Assembly (NCBI GenBank): GCA_027482185.1
Contig: JAIXWF010000003.1
Span: 62,001-126,000, forward strand
DNA length: 64,000 nucleotides
Reading direction: 5' to 3'
From: Opitutaceae bacterium
GTDB lineage: Bacteria; Verrucomicrobiota; Verrucomicrobiia; Opitutales; Opitutaceae
The notes beneath the pieces were generated by a model, which saw only the letters and a program-made list of their open reading frames with translations, was not told where the DNA came from and made no database searches. How positions within the stretch are numbered: position 1 is the first letter of the stretch; each line of letters starts with the position of its first letter. Of the stretch, positions 1 through 8,047 are shown in pieces. The position numbers and the translations under genes were made by a program.

Positions 1-633
1 GCCGCCCGCCCCATTCGATGTGCCCCCAAGCTCCGATCCCTCCCAACTTCCTCCATGTCCCTCCTGTCTGCCTCCTTGGCCTCTGTGAAGCGTTGCTTCC
101 CCTCCCTCGATGATCCCCCGGTTCGTCTCTGTGCCCTTTGTGGTTCCATTCTCCGGTCTGCCTCCGTGTTCTTTGTGGTTCCTGCTTACCGCTGAGCGCG
201 ACCTCGATTGGTTTTTGTTGAAGACAGGACGAACAGGAAACCGGGCGGAGGAGGGACAGGACTTGGCGCGGAAGAATTGCCGCCAGAAGGCGCAGAAGAC
301 GTAGAAGAGAAGGCGATTGGAGGAGCGGAACGCTTTTGCGTCTTTTGCGCTTCTTTGCGGCAGACGATGGCTGAGCACTGACAGCTGATCGCTGAGAGCT
401 TTCGGCTTCAATTCTCCCCAAGACTCCTCCCTCCTCAGCCCCTCTCGCAGTTCCCCCAGCCCTCCGTGCCCTTCCGGTTTTGTCTCCGTGCCCTCCGTGA
501 CGTCTTCCCCTTCCTCCGTGTCCTCTGTGGTTCAATCTCCGATCCGCAGCTCGGATTTGAACCGGATTTCGCGCCCGCAGAAAAAGCACTTGCTTCCGAC
601 CGGGCCATCCCGCTTTCTGACCCTTCGATTGTT
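1..633. other. Gene-free, repeat-rich region
   Basis: I see no credible gene here. The short reading frames in it follow the repeats rather than codon bias. It is built from many variants of a CCTCCGTG / CTCTGTGGTTC phrase (about 50-190 and 455-545). It also holds one large imperfect palindrome (277-361, listed separately) and a short-period stretch around 367-411 with GCTGA/AGCTTTCGGC words that recur near 22880-22935. Related phrases appear at 7.6-8.0 kb and 56.4-56.8 kb, so this is a dispersed intergenic family and not a broken gene. Confidence 0.6.
277..361. repeat. Imperfect palindromic repeat, family C copy 1
   Basis: The left arm (277-301, starting TTGCCGCC and containing GGCGCAGAAGACG) is an imperfect reverse complement of the right arm (331-361, containing GCGTCTTTTGCGC and ending TTTGCGGCA). 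Copies with the same arms lie at 7727-7826 and 19717-19800. The structure would fold into a long hairpin in RNA or single-stranded DNA. Confidence 0.7.
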
Positions 634-713
<80 letters not shown>

Positions 714-1153
714 TCCCCGAGCCGAAAGGCTGTGGCTCCTTCCGACCTGAGGCGACTTAAGCCGCCTTCTCAGAGGAGAATCAAGGTTTTCAGCTCACGA
801 GCCCCACCCGGAGGGCGGCGACCCAATGCGACACAAAACGACCCGAAACGAACGCGGCGTGTGTGTGTTTTTGTGTGAGTGGCCGACTTATCCAACCTAA
901 GGGAACAAAGATAACCCAGTTCGGATTGCGCCGCTTCGTTAACACGACCGGGATTACCGACGGATCGACGCCCCTGAAAGAGACGCGGAAGCCACGAAAT
1001 CTTACGGTGCCTACTTTGTCGAGAGATGCCCCTCACGTAGCGCCGCCACATCCTGCAAGATCACCGCAATTCCATTGTCACCCCGGTCGACCAAGACCAG
1101 AACAACCATAGAGCCATTCTCTCATCTCAGCTAGACCGCCAATCCGAATCTCC
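714..1153. other. Left end of integrated element, no gene seen
   Basis: This is the space between the left att site and the ATPase gene. The reading frames at 770-1051 and 863-1111 lack recognisable motifs and overlap each other, so I do not call them. A GT-rich tract at 859-880 (alternating GT around a T5 run) resembles one at 4739-4773 near the other end. I could not identify a convincing promoter or ribosome binding site for the ATPase. Confidence 0.5.
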
Positions 1154-2743
1154 ATGTCGACGCCAAGCTCCCGTCATAATCCCATCCAGTCTCCGGCTAT
1201 CGATTTGACCGACAATGCATTGTTTGGAAACGATGCAGGCGAAGACGAAGATCCTGATGTTTTAGCCGCTTATTTTGTCGAATCAGAGAACTTTAGGCTA
1301 TTTCACGATCAACGCGCGAAGCTGCAAGTTGCTCGCGCCCGAAAGGGAATGGGCAAATCAACATTGCTATCCAAGTTCGCATATGACCTTACGAACAGGT
1401 ACAAATACAAAATAGTTATCCAAGCTACCGGGGCCGATTTTATCGGGTTTGAAAATATCCCGCCCCACGATTTTTCAGCTCATATACACAAGTGGCGAGA
1501 ACTTATATGTTCACGCATTAGTGCAGAACTAGCCAAGCAAATCGGCTTTGCGTCTAACGACACCGAAGTAACGATGGTAGAGTCCGCCGAGATTGACGGC
1601 TACAAAGGGCGCAACCTTTTGGGCTGCCTTCTAGCAAGGGTCGGCGGACGACTTCCAAGCGTCAATGGCAACCTCACAAGCACACCAACCCTTATTGTAA
1701 CGCCACAAAAGGCGCGTGATAATTTCCAGCTCTTGAAACGCTATTGCGACCAAGAGCCTGATGCTGTTGTATGGCTACTTATAGATGATATCGACTCAAC
1801 TTTTATCAACTCCGAAGAGAGTCGCTCACGCGTTTCGACCTTTTTTTCCGCCTGCCGCAATCTTGTAAGGGAAATAAAGGGAATTCATATTCGATCTTCC
1901 GTTCGCACAGACGTTTGGACCGTGATAGCAAAGAACGAAGATCTAGATAAGTTCGAACAGTACATAACTGATATTATATGGTCCGGAGAAGAATTTAGGC
2001 GGATACTATTAAAGCGAATTTTAGCGTACGCTCTACGCAAGAATCCGGCGCGCGTTGACCTAAAGCAGCTGGATGTCGACAAGGACGCCGACTTTATCTC
2101 ATCAATGGTTTTTGTGCCTTACCTTCAATGGGGCACGAAACGCGTACGACCATTTAATCCCATAAAAATTCTTGCGGCCGGTCGACCACGTTGGATGAGC
2201 CAGCTTTGTCGCCTAGCCGGCGCCGCCGCGAAACGTCATCACCATCTTGTTATTGGAATCCAAGACATAAACGCCAGCATGGAGAAGTACGGAAGCTACC
2301 GCTTGAGCGATCTGTACAAAGAGCACGCGCATCAATTTAGTCACCTCCAGAAATTGATTGAGGTCTTCAGTGGAGGTGTTTCGATGTATTCTACCGAGAC
2401 CCTATTAAGTCTAATCACGAGGAAATACATCCTACCAATTGGAGCTGCCGGAGTTCCTCCGCTGGAAGGAGAGCCGTACACGAATCCTCTTCAATTTGCA
2501 CATTTTCTGTATAAAATCGGATTTATTGCAGGCCGTCCAGATACCGAGACCTATCTTTTCTTCGAAGACCACCCTGCCCTATTGCGAAGAGACTTGAGTG
2601 TTGATCCCAGTATCAACTGGGAAATCCAGCCGTCGTATCGGCAAGCACTTCGAATTCGCAGGGAGCAAGCAAATCGTCCCAGATTGCCCAGATTGCCAAG
2701 CTCTATCGAGCGTTCGACAGCGAGACATCCTAGATCAGGTTGA
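1154..2743 (+). CDS. P-loop ATPase, element cargo, possible defence protein
   Basis: A 529-residue P-loop NTPase. A Walker A motif (ARKGMGKST, residues 62-70) and a Walker B motif (WLLIDDID, about 207-214) are visible, followed by a SVRTDVW segment near residue 250 that may act as a sensor. The N-terminal FGNDAGEDED and AYFVESENF pattern before Walker A recalls the Sll1717-like P-loop ATPase family, which is found in bacterial accessory regions; this assignment is from memory. No signal peptide or membrane helix is seen. The gene is clearly richer in A and T than its neighbours and uses many codons rare elsewhere in the window, which supports horizontal acquisition. It is the only cargo in the tRNA-Pro element. 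A phage-defence role is inferred from context, not shown. The C-terminus (PRLPRLP) has low complexity. Confidence 0.85.
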   Translation: MSTPSSRHNPIQSPAIDLTDNALFGNDAGEDEDPDVLAAYFVESENFRLFHDQRAKLQVARARKGMGKSTLLSKFAYDLTNRYKYKIVIQATGADFIGFENIPPHDFSAHIHKWRELICSRISAELAKQIGFASNDTEVTMVESAEIDGYKGRNLLGCLLARVGGRLPSVNGNLTSTPTLIVTPQKARDNFQLLKRYCDQEPDAVVWLLIDDIDSTFINSEESRSRVSTFFSACRNLVREIKGIHIRSSVRTDVWTVIAKNEDLDKFEQYITDIIWSGEEFRRILLKRILAYALRKNPARVDLKQLDVDKDADFISSMVFVPYLQWGTKRVRPFNPIKILAAGRPRWMSQLCRLAGAAAKRHHHLVIGIQDINASMEKYGSYRLSDLYKEHAHQFSHLQKLIEVFSGGVSMYSTETLLSLITRKYILPIGAAGVPPLEGEPYTNPLQFAHFLYKIGFIAGRPDTETYLFFEDHPALLRRDLSVDPSINWEIQPSYRQALRIRREQANRPRLPRLPSSIERSTARHPRSG

Positions 2744-2785
2744 GTTCGACCACGGACAACATTTAGCCGGAGAGAAAAGAATATG

Positions 2786-2812
2786 GGGCGGGCGCGCATA
2801 GCGCGCACGCCC
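2786..2812. terminator. Hairpin between convergent ATPase and integrase
   Basis: GGGCG-G-GCGCGC, loop ATA, GCGCGC-A-CGCCC: an 11-bp stem with one mismatch. Read on the minus strand it is followed by CATATTCTTTTCTC, a T-rich tail suited to ending the integrase transcript. Read on the plus strand the tail is ACTTTCTC. It lies between two convergent genes, so it may work in both directions. Confidence 0.7.
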
Positions 2813-2822
2813 ACTTTCTCAC

Positions 2823-3956
2823 TCATACAACGGCAACTATTCGCCTCGCCTCGGGACTGGATGCAGCCGACAACGCTTGAACCGGCAGGGAGTTCAGCGC
2901 CGCAGCGATCGGCAGCTGCGACGGGTCGGTGTAGGCCTTCATGGTGAGCTTCAGATCGCTGTGCCGCATGAGTTCCTGAACGACGCGGGGATGCACCCCG
3001 GCGTTGAGGAGGTTGGTGCAGAACGTCACCCGCAGCGCATGCAGGTCGATCCGGCCCTGCTCGGTTTCAAACAGGATGCGCGCCGCGCTGAGATCGCGCC
3101 GAATGGTTGAGATTCGCGGCACCCGCTGGTGAAAAACCCATTCCGAAGGCAGAGCATGGGGAGGGAAGACCGATTTCACGGCCTCGACCACGTGCGGCCG
3201 CAAGCGCATGTGCGCGGGCTTCCGGTTTTTGGTGATCGACGCCGGCAGCAGCAGGAAGGGCGCGGGCGTGTCCAGGACGAAGTCCCCGACCTTCAGCTGG
3301 TGCAGCTCCTTCCGCCGGATTCCCGTTTCGAGTACGAGCAGGTAAATCACGGCCCGAAAATGCGGGGCGGCGGCCAGCAGGCGGCGTTGCTCTTCGACGT
3401 CCAACGCCCGCCGGAACCGCTCAACCAACCGGGTATCGGCGCGCCGCACCCCGGCGAGCGGGTTTTCCGCCAGCACCTTCTGCCGAACCAACGAGGCAAA
3501 GAACCCGGCGGCATTCTTGAGAATGTCGTTGAGCGTCTTGGGAGCCAGATCGGCGCGCGCCCGCCAGTCGCAGAAGGATCCGGCCGAGACGCACCGGAGC
3601 GACGTCCACCCGGTGCCCGCGAGCAGCGTGCGGAAGTTGCTCTCGTATTTGTCGAGCGTGCCCGGCGAGGTGCCGGTTGCCCGTAGATTGGCGATAAACG
3701 CCGCGTGCAGGTCGGTCAGAGGCTGTTTGGAGGCCTCCCGCGCCGCCCGAGGAGGCAAGAGCCCCGCGTGCTCCTTCTCGCGCTCGATTCGACGTTCCTC
3801 GAGCCGGCGCAGCGCCTCCCGTTTGTCGGGCGTGCCAAGGGCGAAGACGGACGGCGTGCCGTTTTCCCAATCCATCCGGAGTTTGCCGGAGTAGTTCGCG
3901 ACCCGATGCAGCCGCCCGTCGATTCTGCGGGCCGGGCGAAAGATGAAGCAGATCAC
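2823..3956 (-). CDS. Tyrosine recombinase / integrase of the tRNA-Pro element
   Basis: Site-specific tyrosine recombinase, 377 residues. The catalytic set is visible: Arg214 (TGIRRKEL), Lys243 (ITKN), His306 and Arg309 (HALR), His332 (LMRHSD) and Tyr342 (MKAYTD). A SAM-like core-binding domain lies at about residues 80-165, after a basic N-terminus. The start is GTG, overlapping the excisionase stop in a GTGA arrangement, so the pair should be translationally coupled. It would catalyse integration and excision at the tRNA-Pro 3' end, using the repeats at 684-713 and 4831-4860. All catalytic residues are present, so it may be active. Confidence 0.95.
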   Translation of the reverse strand: MICFIFRPARRIDGRLHRVANYSGKLRMDWENGTPSVFALGTPDKREALRRLEERRIEREKEHAGLLPPRAAREASKQPLTDLHAAFIANLRATGTSPGTLDKYESNFRTLLAGTGWTSLRCVSAGSFCDWRARADLAPKTLNDILKNAAGFFASLVRQKVLAENPLAGVRRADTRLVERFRRALDVEEQRRLLAAAPHFRAVIYLLVLETGIRRKELHQLKVGDFVLDTPAPFLLLPASITKNRKPAHMRLRPHVVEAVKSVFPPHALPSEWVFHQRVPRISTIRRDLSAARILFETEQGRIDLHALRVTFCTNLLNAGVHPRVVQELMRHSDLKLTMKAYTDPSQLPIAAALNSLPVQALSAASSPEARRIVAVV

Positions 3957-4168
3957 GCGGCACCTCCCGAGCGGTCGGAATTGCCGTGAAGGGACTCGAT
4001 GTAGCGCACCAGCTCGGAAACGGAGATGCGGGTTGAACGGCCGATTTTGCAGGCTCGGATTTTCTGGGACGCTACGAGCCGCTCAACCGTGCGGCGGCAG
4101 ATGGAAAGACGCTGGGCGAACTGACTGACGGTGAGGAGCTGCGGCAGCTCCGGCGGAAACGTGTTCAC
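3953..4168 (-). CDS. Helix-turn-helix excisionase-like protein
   Basis: A 71-residue protein from a GTG at 4168. It has a MerR-like or excisionase-type helix-turn-helix: LLTVSQFAQRLSICRRTVER, then a wing-like KIGRSTRISVSELVRYI. The frame stays open for another 200 codons upstream, but that part is low-complexity Arg/Gly/Ala-rich sequence without motifs, so I chose the GTG just before the conserved domain. The stop overlaps the integrase start by four bases, the usual layout of a xis-int operon. It probably directs excision and may regulate the operon. Confidence 0.8.
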   Translation of the reverse strand: MNTFPPELPQLLTVSQFAQRLSICRRTVERLVASQKIRACKIGRSTRISVSELVRYIESLHGNSDRSGGAA

Positions 4169-4485
4169 TGTGGATTCATGCGGTGATTTGAGGATACGAC
4201 ACGTCGGCAGGTGCTCGATTGCGCCCGCTCGTATCGCGTCTTTCTCAAGTCCACCGCATTCTCCAAGTCCGCCAACGTAACCGTTGAAGGCGTCCCACTC
4301 CCTCGGGGGGATTAAGGCAGAGAGGAAATTGCGACTAACTGACCGGCGACCACCGGTGTCGGGCGTGTTCAAATGCACACGCATTGGGGTCGGCAAGTCG
4401 AAATTGCACGACAGCGTCGGAAACCGACTGGGTGCGACGAAAGATGCGGTTGCGCCCAAATATGGACCTAAGACTAAAGGGCGGG

Positions 4486-4511
4486 GGCGCGCGCGTCGCG
4501 CTGCGCGCGCC
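4486..4511. other. Strong GC hairpin inside the element
   Basis: GGCGCGCGC (4486-4494) and GCGCGCGCC (4503-4511) form a perfect 9-bp stem with an 8-base loop. It lies about 320 bases upstream of the excisionase start. It has no T-run on either side, so I do not call it a terminator. It could be a recombination or transfer structure, or a chance GC palindrome. Confidence 0.4.
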
Positions 4512-4738
4512 TGCGCGCCTCCCCGCCCGCCGGGTCCGGATCCGCACTCGGGGGCCGAAAGATCCACCCCGGGCGCACGCACCCCACGCAGATTGCGCAT
4601 CCAACGCACCCGGCGGCGACCGGCAGAGCCTGCTGCCCGCTCACCTTGCGGTGAGGTGCCGGGCAGCTCGCCTCCCTCCCCTCGCGCTTGTACATCCGTC
4701 CGACGCCCGCGCGCGCCGAGCATGGCCGGGCGCAGGTC

Positions 4739-4773
4739 GTGTGTGTGTGCGTGTGTGTTTTTTTGTGTGCGTG
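4739..4773. repeat. GT-rich tract near the right att site
   Basis: Alternating GT dinucleotides interrupted by a T7 run. A similar tract with a T5 run, in the same orientation, lies at 859-880 inside the left end. Both are within 150 bases of an att site. They could be arm-type binding sites for recombination proteins or flexible DNA; this is inference. Confidence 0.5.
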
Positions 4774-4830
4774 CAAACTCCGGCATGACGGAACCTCTTC
4801 ACGCCACAGCTGGTTGGGTGATCGCGTTGC

Positions 4831-4860
4831 TGAGTTCGAATCTCACCAGCCCGACCATTT
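4831..4860 (+). other. Right attachment repeat (partial tRNA-Pro copy)
   Basis: A 30-base copy identical to 684-713 of tRNA-Pro, covering the T-arm, acceptor 3' strand and CCATTT. The 5' part of a tRNA is absent, so this is a recombination scar and not a gene. The distance between the two repeats gives an element of about 4.15 kb. Confidence 0.9.
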
Positions 4861-4998
4861 CCCCGGCTCCGATGAGAGCCACGACCGGCATCGTCCGTCC
4901 GTTTCGGCGCTTCAACCGGCTTCGATTTGTCCGACGGGATTTCCGGCGCGGCGCTTGACGCGGCGGGGGACGGGGGGCCAAACCAAGCGCCTCCTCCC

Positions 4999-5784
4999 AT
5001 GCAAATCGGCTTCTGCACCGACCCGGCCACCCTCGCCTCACTCCCGTTCCGCCCCGAGTGCGATTTCATCGAGGGCCACGTCGTCAACTTCCTCACCCCC
5101 GAGGCGCCCGACGCCGACTTCGCCCCCCGCGCCGCCGCCCTCGCCGCCTGCGGCTACCCGATGCCCGCGGCCAACGTCCTCCTCCCCGCCGCCCTCAAGT
5201 GCAGCGGCCCGGCCATCGACTATGCCCGCCTCGACCGCTACGCCCAGACCGTCTTCCGCCGCTGCAAGCAGATCGGCATGACCCACATCGTCTTCGGCAG
5301 CGCCGGCGCCCGCATGGTCCCCGAAGGTTTTTCCCAGGTCACCGCCTTCGAGCAGTACGTCGACATCCTCCGCCAATTCGCCCCGCTCGCGGAAGAAAAC
5401 GGCGTCACGATCGTCGTCGAGCCGTTGAACCGCGGCGAATGCAACCTCGTCAACACGATCCTCGAGGGCGCCGAGGCCGTGCGCCGCGCCAATTGCAACA
5501 GCGTGAAGCTGCTCGTCGATCTCTTCCACATGCTGCGCAACGGCGAGTCCCCCGACGACATCCTCAAGGTCGGCCCGCTCATCCGCCACGCCCACCTCGC
5601 CGAGAACAAAGACCGCGCCGCCCCCGGCATTCACGGCGAAAACTTCCGCCCCTTCCTCCGCGCCCTCCGCAAGGTCGGCTACAACGACCGCCTCGCCCTC
5701 GAGCCGATCTGGACCGATCTGCCCAACCAACTCGCCCCCGCGCTCAAGGAACTGCGCCGGCAGCTGACGGACGCCGGCTATTGA
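4999..5784 (+). CDS. Sugar phosphate isomerase/epimerase family, TIM barrel
   Basis: 261 residues from ATG 4999. An upstream TTG at 4927 in the same frame adds a low-complexity stretch without conserved features. The protein has the pattern of the xylose-isomerase-like TIM barrel superfamily. Likely metal or acid-base residues are Glu in VVEPLNRGE, Asp and His in LVDLFHM, His in HAHLAENKD, and Glu in LALEPIW. It probably isomerises or epimerises a sugar or sugar derivative; the substrate cannot be told. It has its own terminator immediately downstream and no obvious operon partner. It is the first chromosomal gene beyond the integrated element. Confidence 0.85.
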   Translation: MQIGFCTDPATLASLPFRPECDFIEGHVVNFLTPEAPDADFAPRAAALAACGYPMPAANVLLPAALKCSGPAIDYARLDRYAQTVFRRCKQIGMTHIVFGSAGARMVPEGFSQVTAFEQYVDILRQFAPLAEENGVTIVVEPLNRGECNLVNTILEGAEAVRRANCNSVKLLVDLFHMLRNGESPDDILKVGPLIRHAHLAENKDRAAPGIHGENFRPFLRALRKVGYNDRLALEPIWTDLPNQLAPALKELRRQLTDAGY

Positions 5785-5811
5785 AAGCAAAACCGGAGGT
5801 TTTGTTTTCAA
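5781..5811 (+). terminator. Terminator overlapping the epimerase stop codon
   Basis: TTGAAAGCAAAACC, loop GGA, GGTTTTGTTTTCAA: a 14-bp stem with one G-U wobble. The TGA stop (5782-5784) lies inside the left arm. The right arm supplies the T-rich strand, so this may act as an intrinsic terminator, although it is less GC-rich than usual. Confidence 0.65.
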
Positions 5812-6149
5812 TAGCGGTTTGGGGTTTGGGGTTTGGGGTTTGGGGTTTGGGGTTTGCCGCCGCGACGTGGCGCCGCGGTTGGGATGCGGCGTGGCGGCGG
5901 TTCTGGGTTTTGAGTTTTGGGTTCTGGGTTTTGGGTTCTGGGTCGCGCACGGGAATAGCGGTTTGGGGTTTGGAGTTCGGAGTCTAGGGTTCTCCGCGGG
6001 CGATCCGGCTAGGGCCTTCGAGGCCTTTGGTCCCTTGGTCCTTTGGTCCTTTGATCCTTCGTCACTTGGTCCTCTTGTCCCTTCGTCCTCCGTTCCTCGC
6101 CTTTCCGCGCCCGACTTTCGCATCGCAACGGACAGGTGTCCGCGTTGAC
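5812..6149. repeat. Short-period G/T-rich repeats
   Basis: From about 5818 to 5856 the unit GGGGTTT is repeated five times, giving consecutive GGGG runs spaced by three T. This is followed by degenerate GGGTTTTGGGTTCTGG units (5905-5990) and by a CCTTTGGTCC-type repeat (6025-6090). The long open frames here on both strands are repeat-derived. Complementary CAAACCCC words recur at 59.9-60.4 kb and near 62160. No gene is supported. Confidence 0.7.
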
Positions 6150-7613
6150 GTGGCGGACGTGAACCTGCGTTGCCCCGCCCCTGCCCTGCTTTTCCGTTGC
6201 GGTCTCCTCCTCGCCTTTGTGGCCGGCGCCGGTCCGGGGCTCCGCGCCGCCGCGGCCGAGACGGTCGGCTGGGACGCCGTCCCCGCCATTCTCGCCCGGA
6301 TCAAGCCGCCGCACACGGCACCGCCGGCGCCCGACCGCGACTTCGTCATCACGGCCTTCGGCGCCGCGCCGGAAAGCCCCGACAACACCGACGCCATCGC
6401 CCGCGCCATCGCGGCCGCGCATGCCGCGGGCGGCGGACGCGTCACGGTGCCGGCCGGCGTGTTTCTCACCGGCGCGATCCATCTCAAGAGCAACGTCAAC
6501 CTCCACGTCGCCGCCGGCGCGACCCTGCGTTTCCTCACCGATCCGGCGAAGTACCCGCTCGTCTTCACGCGCTGGGAAGGCGTCGAGTGCATGAATCACT
6601 CGCCGTTGATCTACGCCTTCGAACAGGAGAACATCGGGGTCACCGGCGCCGGCATGCTCGACGGCGGCGCCGACTGGGACAATTGGTGGTCGTGGAACGA
6701 CAAACGGAAACCGCCGGTGAAACAGAAGGCCGCGCGCGACCGGCTGATCGCGATGGGCGAAAAGGGTGTGCCCGTGGCCGAACGCATCTTCGGGGAAGGC
6801 AATTTCCTCCGGCCCAATTTCATCCAGCCCTACCGCTGCAAAAACATCCTCATCGAGGGCGTGACCATCGTCCGCTCGCCGATGTGGGAAATCCATCCCG
6901 TGCTCTCGTCCAACATCACGGTCCGCGGCGTGAAGATCGATTCCCACGGGCCCAACAACGACGGCTGCGATCCCGAGTCGTCCCGCGACATTCTGATCGA
7001 GGACTGCGTCTTCGATACCGGCGACGATTGCATCGCGATCAAGTCCGGCCGCAACAACGACGGCCGCCGCGTCGCCGCGCCTTCGGAAAACATCATCGTC
7101 CGCCGTTGCACGATGAAGGACGGCCACGGCGGGGTTGTGATCGGCAGCGAGATCTCCGGCAACGTGCGCAACGTCTTCGTCGAGGATTGCACGATGGACA
7201 GCCCCAACCTCGACCGCGCCCTGCGTTTCAAATCCAACGCCCAGCGCGGCGGCGTGCTGGAAAATGTGTTCATGCGCAACGTGAAGATCGGCCGCGTCAG
7301 CGAGGCCGTCCTCACGATCGATCTGATCTACGAGGAAGGCGCCCGCGGTCCGCACCGCCCCGTCGTCCGCAACATCGTCCTCGAACGCATCGAGAGCCGC
7401 TCCAGCCCCCGCGTGATGTGGGTGGCCGGCTTCGACGGCGCGACGATCGAGGGCGTGCGTTTTGCCGACAGCACCTTCCGCGGCGTCGAGGCCGCCGAAG
7501 TCCTCACCCACGCCGGCGACGTCACCTTCCGCAACGTGACCATCGAACCCGCCAAACGTGGCCGCAGCGCCAATTCCGTCGAGGCGCCGCCGGCGACCGC
7601 GCCGGGCAAGTAG
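6150..7613 (+). CDS. Glycoside hydrolase family 28, polygalacturonase-like, secreted
   Basis: About 487 residues. The start is uncertain. I prefer the GTG at 6150 because it directly precedes a Sec-type signal (hydrophobic LLFRCGLLLAFVAGAG, then AAAAE); the frame upstream is repeat-derived. GH28 signatures are clear: NNDGCDPESS, DTGDDCIAIKSG with the catalytic Asp pair, and the GHGGVVIGSE loop with its conserved His. It should cleave pectin-like galacturonan or a related alpha-glycoside in the periplasm or outside the cell. It stands alone between two repeat regions, and no pectin cluster is adjacent. Confidence 0.93.
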   Translation: MADVNLRCPAPALLFRCGLLLAFVAGAGPGLRAAAAETVGWDAVPAILARIKPPHTAPPAPDRDFVITAFGAAPESPDNTDAIARAIAAAHAAGGGRVTVPAGVFLTGAIHLKSNVNLHVAAGATLRFLTDPAKYPLVFTRWEGVECMNHSPLIYAFEQENIGVTGAGMLDGGADWDNWWSWNDKRKPPVKQKAARDRLIAMGEKGVPVAERIFGEGNFLRPNFIQPYRCKNILIEGVTIVRSPMWEIHPVLSSNITVRGVKIDSHGPNNDGCDPESSRDILIEDCVFDTGDDCIAIKSGRNNDGRRVAAPSENIIVRRCTMKDGHGGVVIGSEISGNVRNVFVEDCTMDSPNLDRALRFKSNAQRGGVLENVFMRNVKIGRVSEAVLTIDLIYEEGARGPHRPVVRNIVLERIESRSSPRVMWVAGFDGATIEGVRFADSTFRGVEAAEVLTHAGDVTFRNVTIEPAKRGRSANSVEAPPATAPGK

Positions 7614-8047
7614 CCTCGGCGGCGGTTGAAAGGTGAAAGACTCGGGTTGAAAGCCAGGCCCGATAAAGTCTGAGGATTACCACCGAGGCACGGAGGACAC
7701 AGAGATAGCCGAACGCCGCCGAGCAATTGGCCGCAAAGAGGCACAGAAGGCGCAAAAACAAGGACCGGCAGGCAATACCGCGAGCGCCTGCCCACTTCTG
7801 CGTCTTTTGCGCCTCCTTGCGGCCAACTCCGATCCGACGGTCTCACTAGACGAATGACTGCCACCGAGGCACGGTGGACCCGGGGAAATACAGGAAGAAC
7901 AGCGGACCAACGCGAAGTCGCCCCGAAATCCCAAGGCCTTCCTCCGCGACCTCCGTGCCTCCGCTTCACCAGCGACCCGCGGCCGCCGGCGGGCTTTCAA
8001 CTTTCACCCTTCAACTCAGCCGCTGCGCGGCGCCGCGCCCGCGCGGC
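7614..8047. other. Repeat-filled convergent intergenic region
   Basis: This lies between the convergent GH28 and DUF1552 genes. It contains GTTGAAAG-type words (7624-7660), a CACCGAGGCACGGAGG phrase of the family also seen at 56.4 kb (7680-7704, again near 7862 and, inverted, near 7955), and the large palindrome at 7727-7826. No gene was found. Confidence 0.6.
7727..7826. repeat. Imperfect palindromic repeat, family C copy 2
   Basis: The left arm starts TTGGCCGCAAAGAGGC and the right arm ends GCCTCCTTGCGGCCAA. About 26 of 31 positions pair, with roughly 36 bases between the arms. The arm sequence is shared with 277-361 and 19717-19800. Confidence 0.75.

Larger units (their letters stand above)
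4169..4830. other. Right end of integrated element, no gene seen
   Basis: No gene is supported here; long frames on both strands are GC-driven. The region contains a strong hairpin (4486-4511) and a GT-rich tract (4739-4773). It ends at the right att repeat. Confidence 0.5.

Noticed and set aside
770-1111. Small genes in the left end of the integrated element
   Set aside because: Two opposing frames overlap each other, neither has a motif, and one crosses the GT tract.
4169-4786. N-terminal extension of the excisionase-like gene by about 200 codons
   Set aside because: The extension is Arg/Gly/Ala-rich, overlaps hairpins and a GT tract, and would make the protein far longer than related excisionases. 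The GTG at 4168 fits better.
4831-4860. A second tRNA gene
   Set aside because: Only the T-arm and 3' acceptor strand are present; the 5' half does not fold. It is an att scar.
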